A model generated the notes under the pieces. The model was given only the letters and a program-made list of their open reading frames with translations. It was not told the origin of the DNA and made no database searches. The translations under genes were made by a program, and so were the position numbers. A stretch of 64,000 nucleotides of DNA from NCBI RefSeq assembly GCF_041103235.1, contig NZ_JBGCUN010000001.1, positions 2,821,765 through 2,885,764 of the forward strand. Reading direction: 5' to 3'. The number at the start of each line of letters is the position of its first letter. Within the stretch, counting starts at the first letter, position 1. Of the stretch, positions 1-8,656 are shown piece by piece. The stretch is from Yoonia sp. R2331 (lineage in GTDB: Bacteria; Pseudomonadota; Alphaproteobacteria; Rhodobacterales; Rhodobacteraceae).

Positions 1-67
1 CCGAACCTTTGCCGCGCATCTGGTTGTTGCGGATACGTGTCAGCATATCACCGATAGGATCATTCAT
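1..67 (-). CDS. rpsH: 30S ribosomal protein S8 (N-terminal part, cut by window edge)
   Basis: Only the first 22 codons are in the window; the gene runs off the left edge. The translation begins MNDPIGDMLTRIRNNQ, the highly conserved start of bacterial S8, a primary 16S rRNA-binding protein of the small-subunit platform. It follows rpsN by 12 bases, the standard spc-operon order. A GGAGAAAC-type ribosome binding site precedes the ATG. Confidence 0.95.
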   Translation of the reverse strand, partial: MNDPIGDMLTRIRNNQMRGKGS

Positions 68-79
68 AATTGTTTCTCC

Positions 80-385
80 TTACCAGCTTGACTTGACCAT
101 ACCGGGGATTTCGCCATTGGAACCAAGGTCCCGCAGCGCGATCCGGCTGATCTTGAGTTTGCGGTAATAGGCGTGTGGACGCCCGGTGAGCTGGCAACGG
201 TTGTGCAGACGCACCTTGGAAGAGTTGCGCGGCAGTTTTGCCAGTTCAAGGCTTGCCTTGAAACGCTCTTCCACGGGCTTCTCTTGGTCGTTGATGATCG
301 CCTTCAGTGCGGCACGCTTTTCAGCATACTGCGCCACCAGCTTTTCGCGCTTTTTCTCGCGCTCGATCATGGATTTCTTAGCCAT
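80..385 (-). CDS. rpsN: 30S ribosomal protein S14
   Basis: 101-residue S14, a small-subunit head protein. It starts [17 protein letters not shown] and ends with the conserved [16 protein letters not shown] block. The length matches the zinc-independent (C-minus) long form; the zinc-binding CxxC pairs are absent. It sits between rplE and rpsH as in a standard spc operon, 21 bases after rplE, and is expected to be cotranscribed with the rpmC-rpsH block. Confidence 0.97.
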   Translation of the reverse strand: MAKKSMIEREKKREKLVAQYAEKRAALKAIINDQEKPVEERFKASLELAKLPRNSSKVRLHNRCQLTGRPHAYYRKLKISRIALRDLGSNGEIPGMVKSSW

Positions 386-406
386 ATCTAATGTCTCCCT
401 GACGCT

Positions 407-970
407 TTAGCTGTTGAAGGGCATGTTGAAGGCTTTCAACAGGCTCTTGGCTTCGGCGTCGGTTTCAGCGGTGGTGCAGATGACGATGTCCATGCCCCAG
501 TTCTCATCGATCTTGTCGAAGTTGATCTCGGGGAACACCAGGTGCTCTTTCAGGCCGGTGGCATAGTTGCCACGACCGTCAAAGGACTTACCCGAGACAC
601 CGCGGAAGTCGCGGATACGGGGCATGGCGACATAGATCAGACGCTCCAGGAATTCGTACATCCGGTCGCCACGCAGCGTGACCTTGGCGCCCAGCGGCAT
701 GTCTTCACGGACGCGGAAGCCAGCGATGGACTTCTTGGCGCGTGTTGTCATGGCCTTCTGACCGGCGATGGTGGTCAGGTCTTCCTGAGCCGACTTCGCC
801 TTTTTGCTGTCGCGGACAGCTTCTGCACCGCAGCCGATGTTCAGGACGATCTTGTCCAGACGCGGGATCTGCATGTCGTTCTTGTAGCCGAATTCCTCTT
901 TCATGGCGGCACGGATCGTGTCGACATACTGGGTCTTCAGGCGCGGGGTGTAGTTTGCGGCATCAAGCAT
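407..970 (-). CDS. rplE: 50S ribosomal protein L5
   Basis: 187-residue L5, which binds 5S rRNA in the central protuberance. Conserved stretches include the [14 protein letters not shown] segment near residue 35, the [26 protein letters not shown] segment (a long match described by position about 90-115) and the C-terminal [14 protein letters not shown] block. The ATG overlaps the rplX stop codon (TGATG), which points to translational coupling. The order rplX-rplE-rpsN is canonical. Confidence 0.97.
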   Translation of the reverse strand: MLDAANYTPRLKTQYVDTIRAAMKEEFGYKNDMQIPRLDKIVLNIGCGAEAVRDSKKAKSAQEDLTTIAGQKAMTTRAKKSIAGFRVREDMPLGAKVTLRGDRMYEFLERLIYVAMPRIRDFRGVSGKSFDGRGNYATGLKEHLVFPEINFDKIDENWGMDIVICTTAETDAEAKSLLKAFNMPFNS

Positions 971-1275
971 CAGATCGCATCCCCTGTTGTCTTGGCAAAG
1001 CGCACCTTGTGGTCGCCATCCATACGGAAGCCGACGCGGGTGGGTTTGCCTTTTGCATCAACGATAGCCAGGTTCGACAGCTGGATCGGCATCGCCTTGG
1101 GCGTGCGGCCACCTTGGTCGTTCTGGGATTGCTTCTGGTGGCGGACGGCCATGTTGACACCGTCAACAATTGCCTTGCCGGACTTTGGATCAACCGAAGC
1201 GATTTCGCCCGTTTTGCCCTTGTCCTTGCCAGCCAGCACGATGACCTTGTCACCTTTGCGGAGTTTCGCAGCCAT
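970..1275 (-). CDS. rplX: 50S ribosomal protein L24
   Basis: 101-residue L24, an assembly initiator of the large subunit. The N-terminal KOW motif is visible in [20 protein letters not shown] (residues 4-23). It starts 2 bases after the rplN stop and its own stop overlaps rplE. Its place and size are those of the normal spc operon. Confidence 0.97.
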   Translation of the reverse strand: MAAKLRKGDKVIVLAGKDKGKTGEIASVDPKSGKAIVDGVNMAVRHQKQSQNDQGGRTPKAMPIQLSNLAIVDAKGKPTRVGFRMDGDHKVRFAKTTGDAI

Positions 1276-1277
1276 GA

Positions 1278-1646
1278 TTACAGCACCTCCGGAGCAAGCG
1301 AGATGATTTTCATGAAGTTCTTGGCGCGCAGTTCGCGCACAACCGGTCCAAAAATACGGGTGCCGATCGGCTCTCCGTTGTTGTTGAGGATCACGGCGGC
1401 GTTGCGATCAAAACGGATCGCGGTGCCATCTTCACGGCGTACTTCTTTGGCAGTGCGTACGACGACGGCTTTACGCACGTCACCTTTCTTTACGCGACCG
1501 CGTGGAATGGCCTCTTTCACCGATACGACAATGATGTCTCCAACACTGGCGTAACGACGGTGAGAACCACCCAGAACCTTGATGCACTGAACACGGCGTG
1601 CGCCGCTGTTGTCAGCAACATCCAGATTGGTCTGCATCTGGATCAT
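1278..1646 (-). CDS. rplN: 50S ribosomal protein L14
   Basis: 122-residue L14, a large-subunit protein at the interface with 16S rRNA. It starts [20 protein letters not shown] and ends with the conserved [10 protein letters not shown]. This is exactly the usual family length. It lies 83 bases downstream of rpsQ; that gap is a little longer than usual but carries no clear promoter or terminator. Confidence 0.98.
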   Translation of the reverse strand: MIQMQTNLDVADNSGARRVQCIKVLGGSHRRYASVGDIIVVSVKEAIPRGRVKKGDVRKAVVVRTAKEVRREDGTAIRFDRNAAVILNNNGEPIGTRIFGPVVRELRAKNFMKIISLAPEVL

Positions 1647-1729
1647 TTGGTTTCCTTCCGACCTATGAGGCTATCCCCGATTTCTGACCGGGCCCCCAGG
1701 GTTTCGATTGTGCTGCTCAGTGCCCGCCC

Positions 1730-1960
1730 TTAGGAGGCGATCACTTCCCAGCGTTTGGTTTTCGATTTCGGCGCACATTCCTGGATACGGACCTGGTCGC
1801 CGACGTTGAAAGCGTTGTTTTCGTCGTGTGCGCGGTACTTCTTGGATTTCCGCACAGTTTTCTGCAGCAGCGGGTGCTTGAAGCGACGCTCGACAGACAC
1901 GGTGACGGTCTGGGCGTTCTGGTTGCTTGTGACAACACCGGACAGGATACGCTTAGGCAT
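1730..1960 (-). CDS. rpsQ: 30S ribosomal protein S17
   Basis: 76-residue S17, a primary 16S rRNA-binding OB-fold protein. [20 protein letters not shown] and the [17 protein letters not shown] segment are typical of alphaproteobacterial S17. It follows rpmC by 3 bases, so the two genes are almost certainly cotranscribed. Confidence 0.97.
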   Translation of the reverse strand: MPKRILSGVVTSNQNAQTVTVSVERRFKHPLLQKTVRKSKKYRAHDENNAFNVGDQVRIQECAPKSKTKRWEVIAS

Positions 1961-1963
1961 GGA

Positions 1964-2170
1964 TTAAGCCTCCTTGGCAGCGTCGGCTGCTTTTTCGTTC
2001 AGAATGGTTTTGACCTGAGCGGCCGCGCGGCGCGCTTTGCGCATGGCGGCTGTGTTCTCAAGCTGGCCGGTGGCCTGCTGGAAACGCAGGTTGAAGGCTT
2101 CTTTCTTCAGGTTTGTCAGCTCATCACGCAGCTGATCGGGGGTCTTGCCCCGCAGTTCATTGGCGTCCAT
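1964..2170 (-). CDS. rpmC: 50S ribosomal protein L29
   Basis: 68-residue L29, a two-helix protein at the peptide exit tunnel and part of the trigger-factor/SRP docking site. It contains the [20 protein letters not shown] core. An AAGGAG ribosome binding site lies 8 bases before the ATG. In most bacteria this gene directly follows rplP; here rplP is 25.2 kb away, and rpmC is instead the first gene of its own unit with a promoter at 2249-2277. Confidence 0.96.
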   Translation of the reverse strand: MDANELRGKTPDQLRDELTNLKKEAFNLRFQQATGQLENTAAMRKARRAAAQVKTILNEKAADAAKEA

Positions 2171-2248
2171 TGGACGGCTCCTTTTTCAACATCACCGGCA
2201 GGCCCTTATCAGGTGACCCGATTCCCGGTGGAGTGGGTAGAAGTGGGC

Positions 2249-2277
2249 CGTATAGGAGGGTTGGAGGGATGTGGCAA
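2249..2277 (-). promoter_or_regulatory. Predicted sigma70-type promoter of the rpmC-rpsH block
   Basis: On the minus strand the sequence reads TTGCCA, a 17-base spacer, then TATACG, about 80 bases upstream of the rpmC start. Closely similar boxes stand upstream of rplB, rpsJ and rpsL in this window, which supports a real promoter. The start site is inferred, not measured. Confidence 0.7.
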
Positions 2278-2340
2278 GGGGGTTGTGAGGAAACCTGTTT
2301 CATGCCCAATTTGGGCAAAACTAATAAAAGCGCAAAGACA

Positions 2341-2709
2341 ATGAAAAAGATCCTCTTACTCGTCGTATTGGGCGTGGTCGGCTGGCTTGGCTACGACGTC
2401 TACAAGATGGGATTGCATACCCGCCCATCGATGCCTGAAGGTGCGTTCTCACTTTCGTTCACGAATGGATACCGAGTCATCGTGATCGACCAAGAGACTG
2501 TTGAACCTGACCGCCGATATTCGGCCCGAAATTTTGATTTGCCCGAGTGGATTCTCAAGGGCTGGTCAATTTGTCGTCCGGCATCAGACGATCAAAGGAA
2601 CAATGCAGAGGGATTGACGATTGGACATAGGCTGGAAGCCATTTGCGAATTAGAGATAGATGACGAATTGGTGCAAACTGGAATTCTGACGTCTCGACCT
2701 AATCTCTAG
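2341..2709 (+). CDS. Small membrane-anchored hypothetical protein
   Basis: 122 residues. The N-terminal segment MKKILLLVVLGVVGWLGYDV is a single membrane anchor or uncleaved signal, followed by a roughly 100-residue soluble domain with two cysteines (in SICRP and AICEL) that could form a disulfide outside the membrane. I chose the ATG at 2341 because it opens directly with the membrane segment; longer in-frame starts would read through the rpmC promoter. It is divergent from rpmC. I do not recognise the family, and no function is proposed. Confidence 0.6.
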   Translation: MKKILLLVVLGVVGWLGYDVYKMGLHTRPSMPEGAFSLSFTNGYRVIVIDQETVEPDRRYSARNFDLPEWILKGWSICRPASDDQRNNAEGLTIGHRLEAICELEIDDELVQTGILTSRPNL

Positions 2710-2728
2710 CAAATTGCGAACCGGAAGC

Positions 2729-3337
2729 ATGACCAACTCATCAGACCTCTTCTCCACCCCGCTCTACCATTCCCAACTCAAAGGCATCGACGCGGCTGAG
2801 TTGGAGCAATCCTGCCTTGTGATCGCTGATGACGATGAGGCGGGGCAAGAGTGGTGTGAGGCGCATGAATTTCCGGGGTATACGTCCTATGCCTCTCTCA
2901 CCGATCTGCCGTGGCGGTTTCCGATCTTTAAGGACCTCGTGGAGGAGTTGGACAAGCATGTCGCCGCCTTTGTGAAAGACCTGCATTTTGATCTGGGCGA
3001 CAAAAAGATCGTGCTGGAGGATTTGTGGATCAACATTCTGCCAGAGGGTGGCATTCATACGGCGCATATTCATCCGCATTCGGTGATTTCTGGGACGACC
3101 TATGTGGCGATGCCCGAGGGGGCCAGCGCTATCAAGTTCGAGGACCCAAGGTTGCAGATGATGATGGCCGCCCCGCCGCGGACCAAGGATGCGCCAGAGC
3201 ATTTGCGGCAGTTCATCTATGTCAAACCGAAGGTCGGTGATGTTCTGCTGTGGGAAAGCTGGCTGCGCCATGAGGTGCCGATGAACATGGCCGAGGACGA
3301 GCGGATCAGCGTGTCGTTCAATTACAAGTGGGAATGA
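2729..3337 (+). CDS. Putative 2OG-Fe(II) oxygenase family protein
   Basis: 202 residues resembling the putative 2-oxoglutarate/Fe(II) oxygenases grouped with TIGR02466. The metal-binding pattern is visible as HTAHIHPHSVISG (HxH near residue 112), a distal RHEVPMN histidine near residue 184, and an ERISVSFNYKW end where an arginine would bind 2-oxoglutarate. The start at 2729 is supported by a GGAAG ribosome binding site. Its stop codon overlaps the next start (ATGA), so it forms an operon with the DUF4334 gene. The substrate is unknown. Confidence 0.7.
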   Translation: MTNSSDLFSTPLYHSQLKGIDAAELEQSCLVIADDDEAGQEWCEAHEFPGYTSYASLTDLPWRFPIFKDLVEELDKHVAAFVKDLHFDLGDKKIVLEDLWINILPEGGIHTAHIHPHSVISGTTYVAMPEGASAIKFEDPRLQMMMAAPPRTKDAPEHLRQFIYVKPKVGDVLLWESWLRHEVPMNMAEDERISVSFNYKWE

Positions 3338-3819
3338 CCCCGGCAGAGGCGCTGGCGTGGTTTGACGGTTTGGCCCCGGTCACCGTCGCGGACATGACGG
3401 GCCGCTGGCGCGGTGAAGCCGTGCCAACGGGGCATCGGCTGGACCCGTTGTTGGCCGCCGCAGGTTGGTGGGGCAAGGCGTTTGAGGGGCCCGAAGATGT
3501 GCATCCGCTTCTGCACGGGGCCGAGGGTCGGGTGGCGGTGAACCCGGCGTTGCTGCCGTTGAGCTGGGGCGTGCATCTGCCCCCTGCCCTTGTGCGGTTT
3601 GCGTTTCCGCTGATCCGTCCGTTGATTGCCACGCGACGCCCGCGTGCGCGGCTGCGGATGATGGGCTATCGCGGCGTGACCTCGGCCACGATGATCTATG
3701 ACGCCAAGCCGATTTGCGATGTTTTCCGGCGTATAGATGACGCCACTGTGCTGGGTTGCATGGATCAGCGCGGGGCCGATCCGTTCTTCTTCAAGCTGAC
3801 GCGAGACGGCGCGGATTGA
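3334..3819 (+). CDS. GXWXG / DUF4334 domain protein
   Basis: 161 residues. The N-terminal GXWXG domain is seen as TGRWRGEAVPTGHRLD (residues 22-37) followed by a WWGKAF segment. The C-terminal DUF4334 domain holds RLRMMGYRGVTSATMIYDAK (about residues 106-125) and a closing DPFFFKLTRD. These domains occur together in bacterial proteins of unknown biochemical role. The start is chosen at the ATGA overlap with the preceding oxygenase-like gene. The 3' end overlaps the convergent UPF0314 gene by 29 bases. Confidence 0.75.
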   Translation: MTPAEALAWFDGLAPVTVADMTGRWRGEAVPTGHRLDPLLAAAGWWGKAFEGPEDVHPLLHGAEGRVAVNPALLPLSWGVHLPPALVRFAFPLIRPLIATRRPRARLRMMGYRGVTSATMIYDAKPICDVFRRIDDATVLGCMDQRGADPFFFKLTRDGAD

Positions 3820-4372
3820 TTTCCTGCTGCCAATCCTCGACGGCATCCAGCGGATAGATCAGCATCAGTGTGGACAGGGTGAGGCTGTCGCGGGCGACGA
3901 AGGCGGCGGAAAGCTCCAACGTGGCGACCAGCGCGATCACCACGCGTTTGCGCAAGTGCCAGGCGGTAAAGAAGCCGCCCATCATCCAGATATAGTCCGC
4001 CACGGCATTGAGCACGCTGTCACCGTGGTAGCCCGCGTTGATCGTGGTGGCGCGGAAGGCGTCGAGCACGAAATCCGTATGCTCGATAATCTCCCACCCG
4101 ATGCCGGTTGCAATCGCGGTCGCAAAGAGCGGTTTGAACCCAAGCTGGGGAAAAAACACGCGCCCGACAAGCGCGATCAGCACACCGTGCAGGATGTGGC
4201 TGAGCGTGTACCAATCGGCGATGTGCTGCGAATTGCCGCTGTCAAAGACCGAGCCGACCCAGAGCTTGACCTGCCCACAGGTGCAGATCAGCGGCTGGCC
4301 CCAGGCAAAGAGCGTGGCAGCAATGGCAAAGATGCCCAACACGGCAACAAAATAGAGCGATTTGAGCGGCAT
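3791..4372 (-). CDS. UPF0314 (DUF2585) inner-membrane protein
   Basis: 193 residues with about four to five hydrophobic segments, the first at residues 6-26. The UPF0314 signature blocks are present: a WYTLSHILHG segment near residue 54, GWEIIEHTDFVLDAFR near residue 91, and YHGDSVLNAVADYIWM near residue 114. Family members are alphaproteobacterial membrane proteins with no assigned function. It is convergent with the DUF4334 gene, with overlapping 3' ends. Confidence 0.8.
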   Translation of the reverse strand: MPLKSLYFVAVLGIFAIAATLFAWGQPLICTCGQVKLWVGSVFDSGNSQHIADWYTLSHILHGVLIALVGRVFFPQLGFKPLFATAIATGIGWEIIEHTDFVLDAFRATTINAGYHGDSVLNAVADYIWMMGGFFTAWHLRKRVVIALVATLELSAAFVARDSLTLSTLMLIYPLDAVEDWQQEINPRRLASA

Positions 4373-4548
4373 AACGAGCCTCTTTTTCCAGCGACGGGAT
4401 CACGTTAACCATTGCTTGCGGGCATTTTGGGGCCGCAGTGAGGCCGGATTGTGCACAACCGTAAGGCCGTAGCCGGGCCGCCTGATATACGTTAGGGTGT
4501 CGTGCGCGTGGCTGAAACGACGGGCTGCGCCCGCATCAAAAGGTTCAG

Positions 4549-5568
4549 ATGACCCATCAAGCGCCCTCGGATGCGTTGCGCATCCTACGCATCGAAGATG
4601 CCGCACAGCGCCGGCGCGAGGTTGCCTTGCGCGCGTCGGACATCGGGGTGTTCGAATTCGACCCCGCCACGCAGGAGACATTTTGGGACGACCGCGTACG
4701 CGAAATCTGGGGCGTCTCGGCGGACGAGCCGACAAACTATGATCTGGTCCTTCGGGGCGTGCATCCTGAGGATCACGCGCTTCATGATGCGGAAACGGCC
4801 AGAGCGCTGGACCCTGCAAATGACGGGCATCTGGACATCTCCTATCGCCTGTACCCGCTGGATGGCGCGCCCATGCGCTGGGTGCGCGCGGTGGCGGATT
4901 GCATTTTTGAGGATGGCAAACCCGTTCGGCTGGTGGGCACTGTGCGCGACATTACCGCCGAAAAACGGCAAGAGCAGCAGATGGACATGTTGCTGTACGA
5001 ATTAGAGCACCGCGTGAAGAACACCCTGTCCACCGCGATTGCCGTGATGGACCTGTCGCGCACCGGGCATACCGATGTCGACAGCTATTACCGAGCCACC
5101 TATGACCGGCTGCGCGCTGTGGCCCTGTCCCACGATTCCCTGCGACGCGGAGACTGGTCTGATGTGGAGTTGTTCGCCCTGTTCAAGCGTGAGGCCGCTG
5201 CTTTTCTGGGGCAGAACCTGAACCGGGTCACGTTGGAAGGTGACCCGGTGCGGATCCCGGCGCGGCAGGTGATGACGGTTTCGATGGCGTTCCACGAGCT
5301 TTTGACCAATGCCGCCAAATACGGGGCGCTGTCGGATGCCGACGGCCATGTCAGCCTGTCCGCAAGGGTGGCCGACAATCGCGCCACGCTGCGCTGGGTT
5401 GAAACCCGGACCACAAAGGCAGCCATTGATGCCGAGGGGCCGCGCGGATTTGGTAACATCTTGCTGCTTGATATCCTGCCTGCCGAATTGCAAGCCGACG
5501 TGTCGCGCGATGTCCCGGCAACCGGCCTGACCTATACGTTGAACTTTCCACTGGAGACGACCCCATGA
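4549..5568 (+). CDS. PAS-domain HWE-family sensor histidine kinase
   Basis: 339 residues with no membrane segment, so a cytoplasmic sensor. A PAS/PAC domain covers about residues 25-140. The phospho-acceptor helix is ELEHRVKNTL, with His154. The ATP-binding domain has the N-box HELLTNAAKYGALS and an LRWVETR segment; the N-box histidine and WxE are the HWE signature. HWE kinases often act in light or general stress signalling, but the input here is unknown. The stop overlaps the start of a single-domain response regulator (ATGA), its probable partner. Confidence 0.85.
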   Translation: MTHQAPSDALRILRIEDAAQRRREVALRASDIGVFEFDPATQETFWDDRVREIWGVSADEPTNYDLVLRGVHPEDHALHDAETARALDPANDGHLDISYRLYPLDGAPMRWVRAVADCIFEDGKPVRLVGTVRDITAEKRQEQQMDMLLYELEHRVKNTLSTAIAVMDLSRTGHTDVDSYYRATYDRLRAVALSHDSLRRGDWSDVELFALFKREAAAFLGQNLNRVTLEGDPVRIPARQVMTVSMAFHELLTNAAKYGALSDADGHVSLSARVADNRATLRWVETRTTKAAIDAEGPRGFGNILLLDILPAELQADVSRDVPATGLTYTLNFPLETTP

Positions 5569-5936
5569 CTGCCACGCCCCGCGTCCTGCTGCTTGAGGAC
5601 CAGATGATGATTGCCTTCGGAATCAAGGCTGCCCTCGAAAAACACGGGTTCGAGGTTGTGGGCCCCTATGCCGACCTGAAAAGCGCGGAAAACGGGGCCG
5701 AGGAAACGCCGTTTGACGTGGCCGTTCTGGACATCAACCTGGGCGATGGCACCACCAGTGAAGGCTTTGCCCAGCACCTGCTGGAACGCAACGTGCCGTT
5801 CATGTTTCTGAGCGGCTACGGCAGTGCCGGGCAATTGCATCCGCGCTTTAGCGAGGTGATCCGCATGACCAAACCCATCGCCGAGGCGGAACTGATCGAA
5901 GGGATCAATGATCTGGCCGCGCGTGGGCGAGGATAG
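5565..5936 (+). CDS. Single-domain response regulator
   Basis: 123-residue receiver domain with no output domain. The acidic pair is in LLLEDQ (residues 8-13), the phospho-acceptor is Asp56 in DVAVLDINLGDG, and Lys103 is in the MTKP motif. It is translationally coupled to the upstream HWE kinase and is its likely substrate. With no output domain it probably acts by protein-protein contact or as a phosphate sink. The C-terminus is short and ends AARGRG. Confidence 0.85.
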   Translation: MTATPRVLLLEDQMMIAFGIKAALEKHGFEVVGPYADLKSAENGAEETPFDVAVLDINLGDGTTSEGFAQHLLERNVPFMFLSGYGSAGQLHPRFSEVIRMTKPIAEAELIEGINDLAARGRG

Positions 5937-6313
5937 GCCCGAGGGATCAGGGCAGATTTGCAGACAAAACCGGCCTTGGTGACTGGGCATGTTCCTGACG
6001 CGGCATTCTCTCGAATTTGCAGGATGTGCGTTTCTAGGTGCGGCCGGTTTCACCAAAGCGGCCATTGAAATTTACTGACTATTCTTACTGGGTCTCAGCT
6101 TTGCGGATGTCAAAATTTCGCAAATCTAAGGTTGCTTTCATTTTGTTGTTTGAGCAGCGGCGCGCAGTATCCGGCGGCTAGAGAATATTGGCCGCAGTCC
6201 CAAAGATGCCGATCTCAGTCTACCGAAGGTTCCCGTAAGGGAATGCCACAAACCCGATGTGCTGTGTTCAGCAGATGGGGTCCCTTTAGCCAAGAGGGTG
6301 CTCGCCTTCAAAT
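5937..6313. other. Gene-free stretch
   Basis: About 380 bases between the response regulator and the terminator of the phytase-like gene. No convincing reading frame, tRNA or array is visible. It includes an AT-richer patch near 6070-6160. It may mark the edge between the kinase/oxygenase block and the phosphorus island. Confidence 0.4.
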
Positions 6314-6355
6314 GGAAAAACAATGAGCCCCGCGCGCAACGTGCGGCGGGGCTCA
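6314..6355 (-). terminator. Intrinsic terminator of the phytase-like gene
   Basis: A GC-rich inverted repeat (TGAGCCCCGC ... GCGGGGCTCA) at 6323-6355 is followed on the minus strand by TTGTTTTTCC. It lies about 20 bases after the stop of the 6377-8518 gene. Confidence 0.85.
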
Positions 6356-6376
6356 TCGAGGTTGTGAAGCCAAGCT

Positions 6377-8518
6377 TTATTCCATGCTGATCGAGAAGAA
6401 CATCGTCTCACCCGAATGGTCGTCGACACCGTCGTTATCCGTGGAAACCCACATTGTGCCATCTTCTGCGATGGCCAGACCTTCGACCTTGTCGAGGACA
6501 TAGCCACCCGTGGATGTCAGATAGGGCAACAGATCAACGACCAATTCAGGCTCTAGCACCGCTGGTGTCTCTCCTAGTGCGACGATGCCCTTCATCGCCG
6601 ACATTGGCACGCGGGTGATGATCTTGGTCACTGCACGGGTGTCGTGCTGGTTGTCGCGTTCAATGAAGTACATGAAACCGCCATGTGCGACGATTTCTGA
6701 CAGGCCGACCCAGCCCGTTGACGGCTTAGTCTTGGCGTAGTGGATCACCGACCATTCTTCGGTTTCCAGATTGTAGCCGAGGACTTTGGCGTGGTTTGCT
6801 GGATCGTCGCGCCATTCGCGCTGAACGGCGACATAAAGCATGTCATCCACGCGCGTGATCCCTTCGAACCCGAAACGGCGTTCAACCGCGAGCAGTTCAT
6901 CTGGCAACGCGATATAATCCTCAATCGCGCCATCTGCACCGACGTGATAAATCGCGTGGGGCACAAGACGGTCAGACCGACCCTCGGACGCGATCCAGAA
7001 GCCGCCGTCACCGTCCAGCGCAATGCCTTCCATGTCCAACAATTGCGCGGGCTGGCCTTCGCGCGTGACCCGAATGGCGTCCACGATTTGAGCAGGAGTC
7101 TCTGACACGTCGATATGAAAAATCGTGGGCTGCATACCGTAGAAACTGTCAGACACGGCGTAGATCGTGCCGTCCTCGGCCATGACCTGACCAGAAATCG
7201 CGCCCCATCCTGTCAATTCATCCATACCTGCGGAGGTCAGATGCGGGTAGGTTGCCGCGGCCTCTTGGTATTCAAAAAGCATGACGTGCGCGCGCGCACC
7301 TGCGTCATCAACTTCATTGGCAGAGACCAGCAGGTTACGCTCTGGGATTGTCACATAGCCCTCTGGCCCGATGCCCGATGGCAAGAGCTGCGTCAATTCA
7401 GGAGCGGTGGGATCGGTAATGTCATAGACACCCACGATGGAGGACCGCTCCGCGCCAACAAAGACGAAAGGTGTGCCGCCAAAAACATCAAACGTCACGC
7501 TTTCGGGTTCCACGCCTTTGTTGCCTGAGCGTTCTTCGGGGTAGTGGCCCACCGAGATAATGGCATGTTCGAACGAAACGCCGCTTTCAAAGACCACATC
7601 GCCGTCTTGGCTGAAGATCGTCCAGCCGCGCGATCCGCCGTCCATGTCGCCTTCGTTGGCCATGGCGAAATGGGTGTTGTCGATCCATGTGATGCTGTCG
7701 GGTTCGCGCGGGACGGTGATTGTCTGGTTGAACACCAGCGCGCCTTCTTCATTGGTGTCGACGCCGTTCAGCGTGACTTCACCGGCGGAAAAGTGGCTGA
7801 GGACCTCGCCGGCAGAAGACAAAACCACGATGTGATTGTTTTCCTGCAGGGTCACCACGACTTCGTTTTCGCTGTTGATGGACACGAACTCTGGCTCTGG
7901 ATCTTCCGGCGCAATGTCGGCGAGGCCCGTGATATCGGCAACCCGTGCGGTATCACATGCGATCAAACCGTCTTCGGTAAGATTAACCATGAAGACCGAG
8001 CCCGCAGGCATCTGGCCCACGCGGCCATCACCAAGGTCCTCGTCGCGTTCGTTTTCGATCGCAACAGCAAGGAAAGACCCGTCAGGTGCAATGCCCACGC
8101 TGTCAGGCTGACCGGGCAAATCGCAACGCCCGACTTCTTGCTGTGTGGTCACGTCGATCTCAACCAGAAAGCCCGATGGCTCTGTGTAGCTTTGGGACGT
8201 GTTCACACCAGCTAGCGCATGGTTCCCGATCACTGCGACGGATGTCGGCTCTCCCTCTGGCATGAATACACCGAGCGGAGCCGGGTTTGCCGGGTCAGTG
8301 ATGTCGATGAACCCAATCGAGGCGCCAGGGCTGTCCGTGTAGACCAGCGTCATTCCATCGGCGGTGGCTGCGATGATCTCGGCCGAGGTTTCTTCGGCCT
8401 CTGGCAGGTTATCGGCGACTTGAAACGACGCAATCCGGTTGAAGTTCATGTCTTGCGCAAAGGCTGGCAGCACAAAACAAGTGAGTGAAGACGTAAGAAG
8501 TAGCGTACGAACGGACAT
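6377..8518 (-). CDS. Secreted protein with C-terminal esterase-like phytase domain
   Basis: 713 residues with a cleavable signal peptide (hydrophobic stretch ending PAFAQD near residue 22). The first half (about 25-420) is a repeat-rich beta-propeller-like region with FIDITDP and VYDITDP blades. The C-terminal half (about 425-713) matches esterase-like phytase domains, with DMEGIAL, EGITRVDD and DKVEGLAIAEDGTMWV repeats. It probably acts in the periplasm or outside the cell on a phosphorylated substrate, an inference strengthened by its place downstream of phnM. It has a clear terminator. Its specificity cannot be read from the sequence. Confidence 0.75.
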   Translation of the reverse strand: MSVRTLLLTSSLTCFVLPAFAQDMNFNRIASFQVADNLPEAEETSAEIIAATADGMTLVYTDSPGASIGFIDITDPANPAPLGVFMPEGEPTSVAVIGNHALAGVNTSQSYTEPSGFLVEIDVTTQQEVGRCDLPGQPDSVGIAPDGSFLAVAIENERDEDLGDGRVGQMPAGSVFMVNLTEDGLIACDTARVADITGLADIAPEDPEPEFVSINSENEVVVTLQENNHIVVLSSAGEVLSHFSAGEVTLNGVDTNEEGALVFNQTITVPREPDSITWIDNTHFAMANEGDMDGGSRGWTIFSQDGDVVFESGVSFEHAIISVGHYPEERSGNKGVEPESVTFDVFGGTPFVFVGAERSSIVGVYDITDPTAPELTQLLPSGIGPEGYVTIPERNLLVSANEVDDAGARAHVMLFEYQEAAATYPHLTSAGMDELTGWGAISGQVMAEDGTIYAVSDSFYGMQPTIFHIDVSETPAQIVDAIRVTREGQPAQLLDMEGIALDGDGGFWIASEGRSDRLVPHAIYHVGADGAIEDYIALPDELLAVERRFGFEGITRVDDMLYVAVQREWRDDPANHAKVLGYNLETEEWSVIHYAKTKPSTGWVGLSEIVAHGGFMYFIERDNQHDTRAVTKIITRVPMSAMKGIVALGETPAVLEPELVVDLLPYLTSTGGYVLDKVEGLAIAEDGTMWVSTDNDGVDDHSGETMFFSISME

Positions 8519-8656
8519 GTATCTTTCCTATTAACTCGGGGGTCAAAGCGCGCTTGATGCGACGTACCCCCCTCAAGGACCGAAACATGACATTGTAACA
8601 GGTAGGCGAAGGCGCAGACCGGAAAGTCGCCTGCGCTATCGGTTTCTTTGTGCGCA

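Noticed and set aside
8560..8630. Pho box upstream of the phytase-like gene
   Set aside because: CTGTTAC and TGTCATG words are present, but their spacing is about 8 bases and not 11, so the match does not hold.
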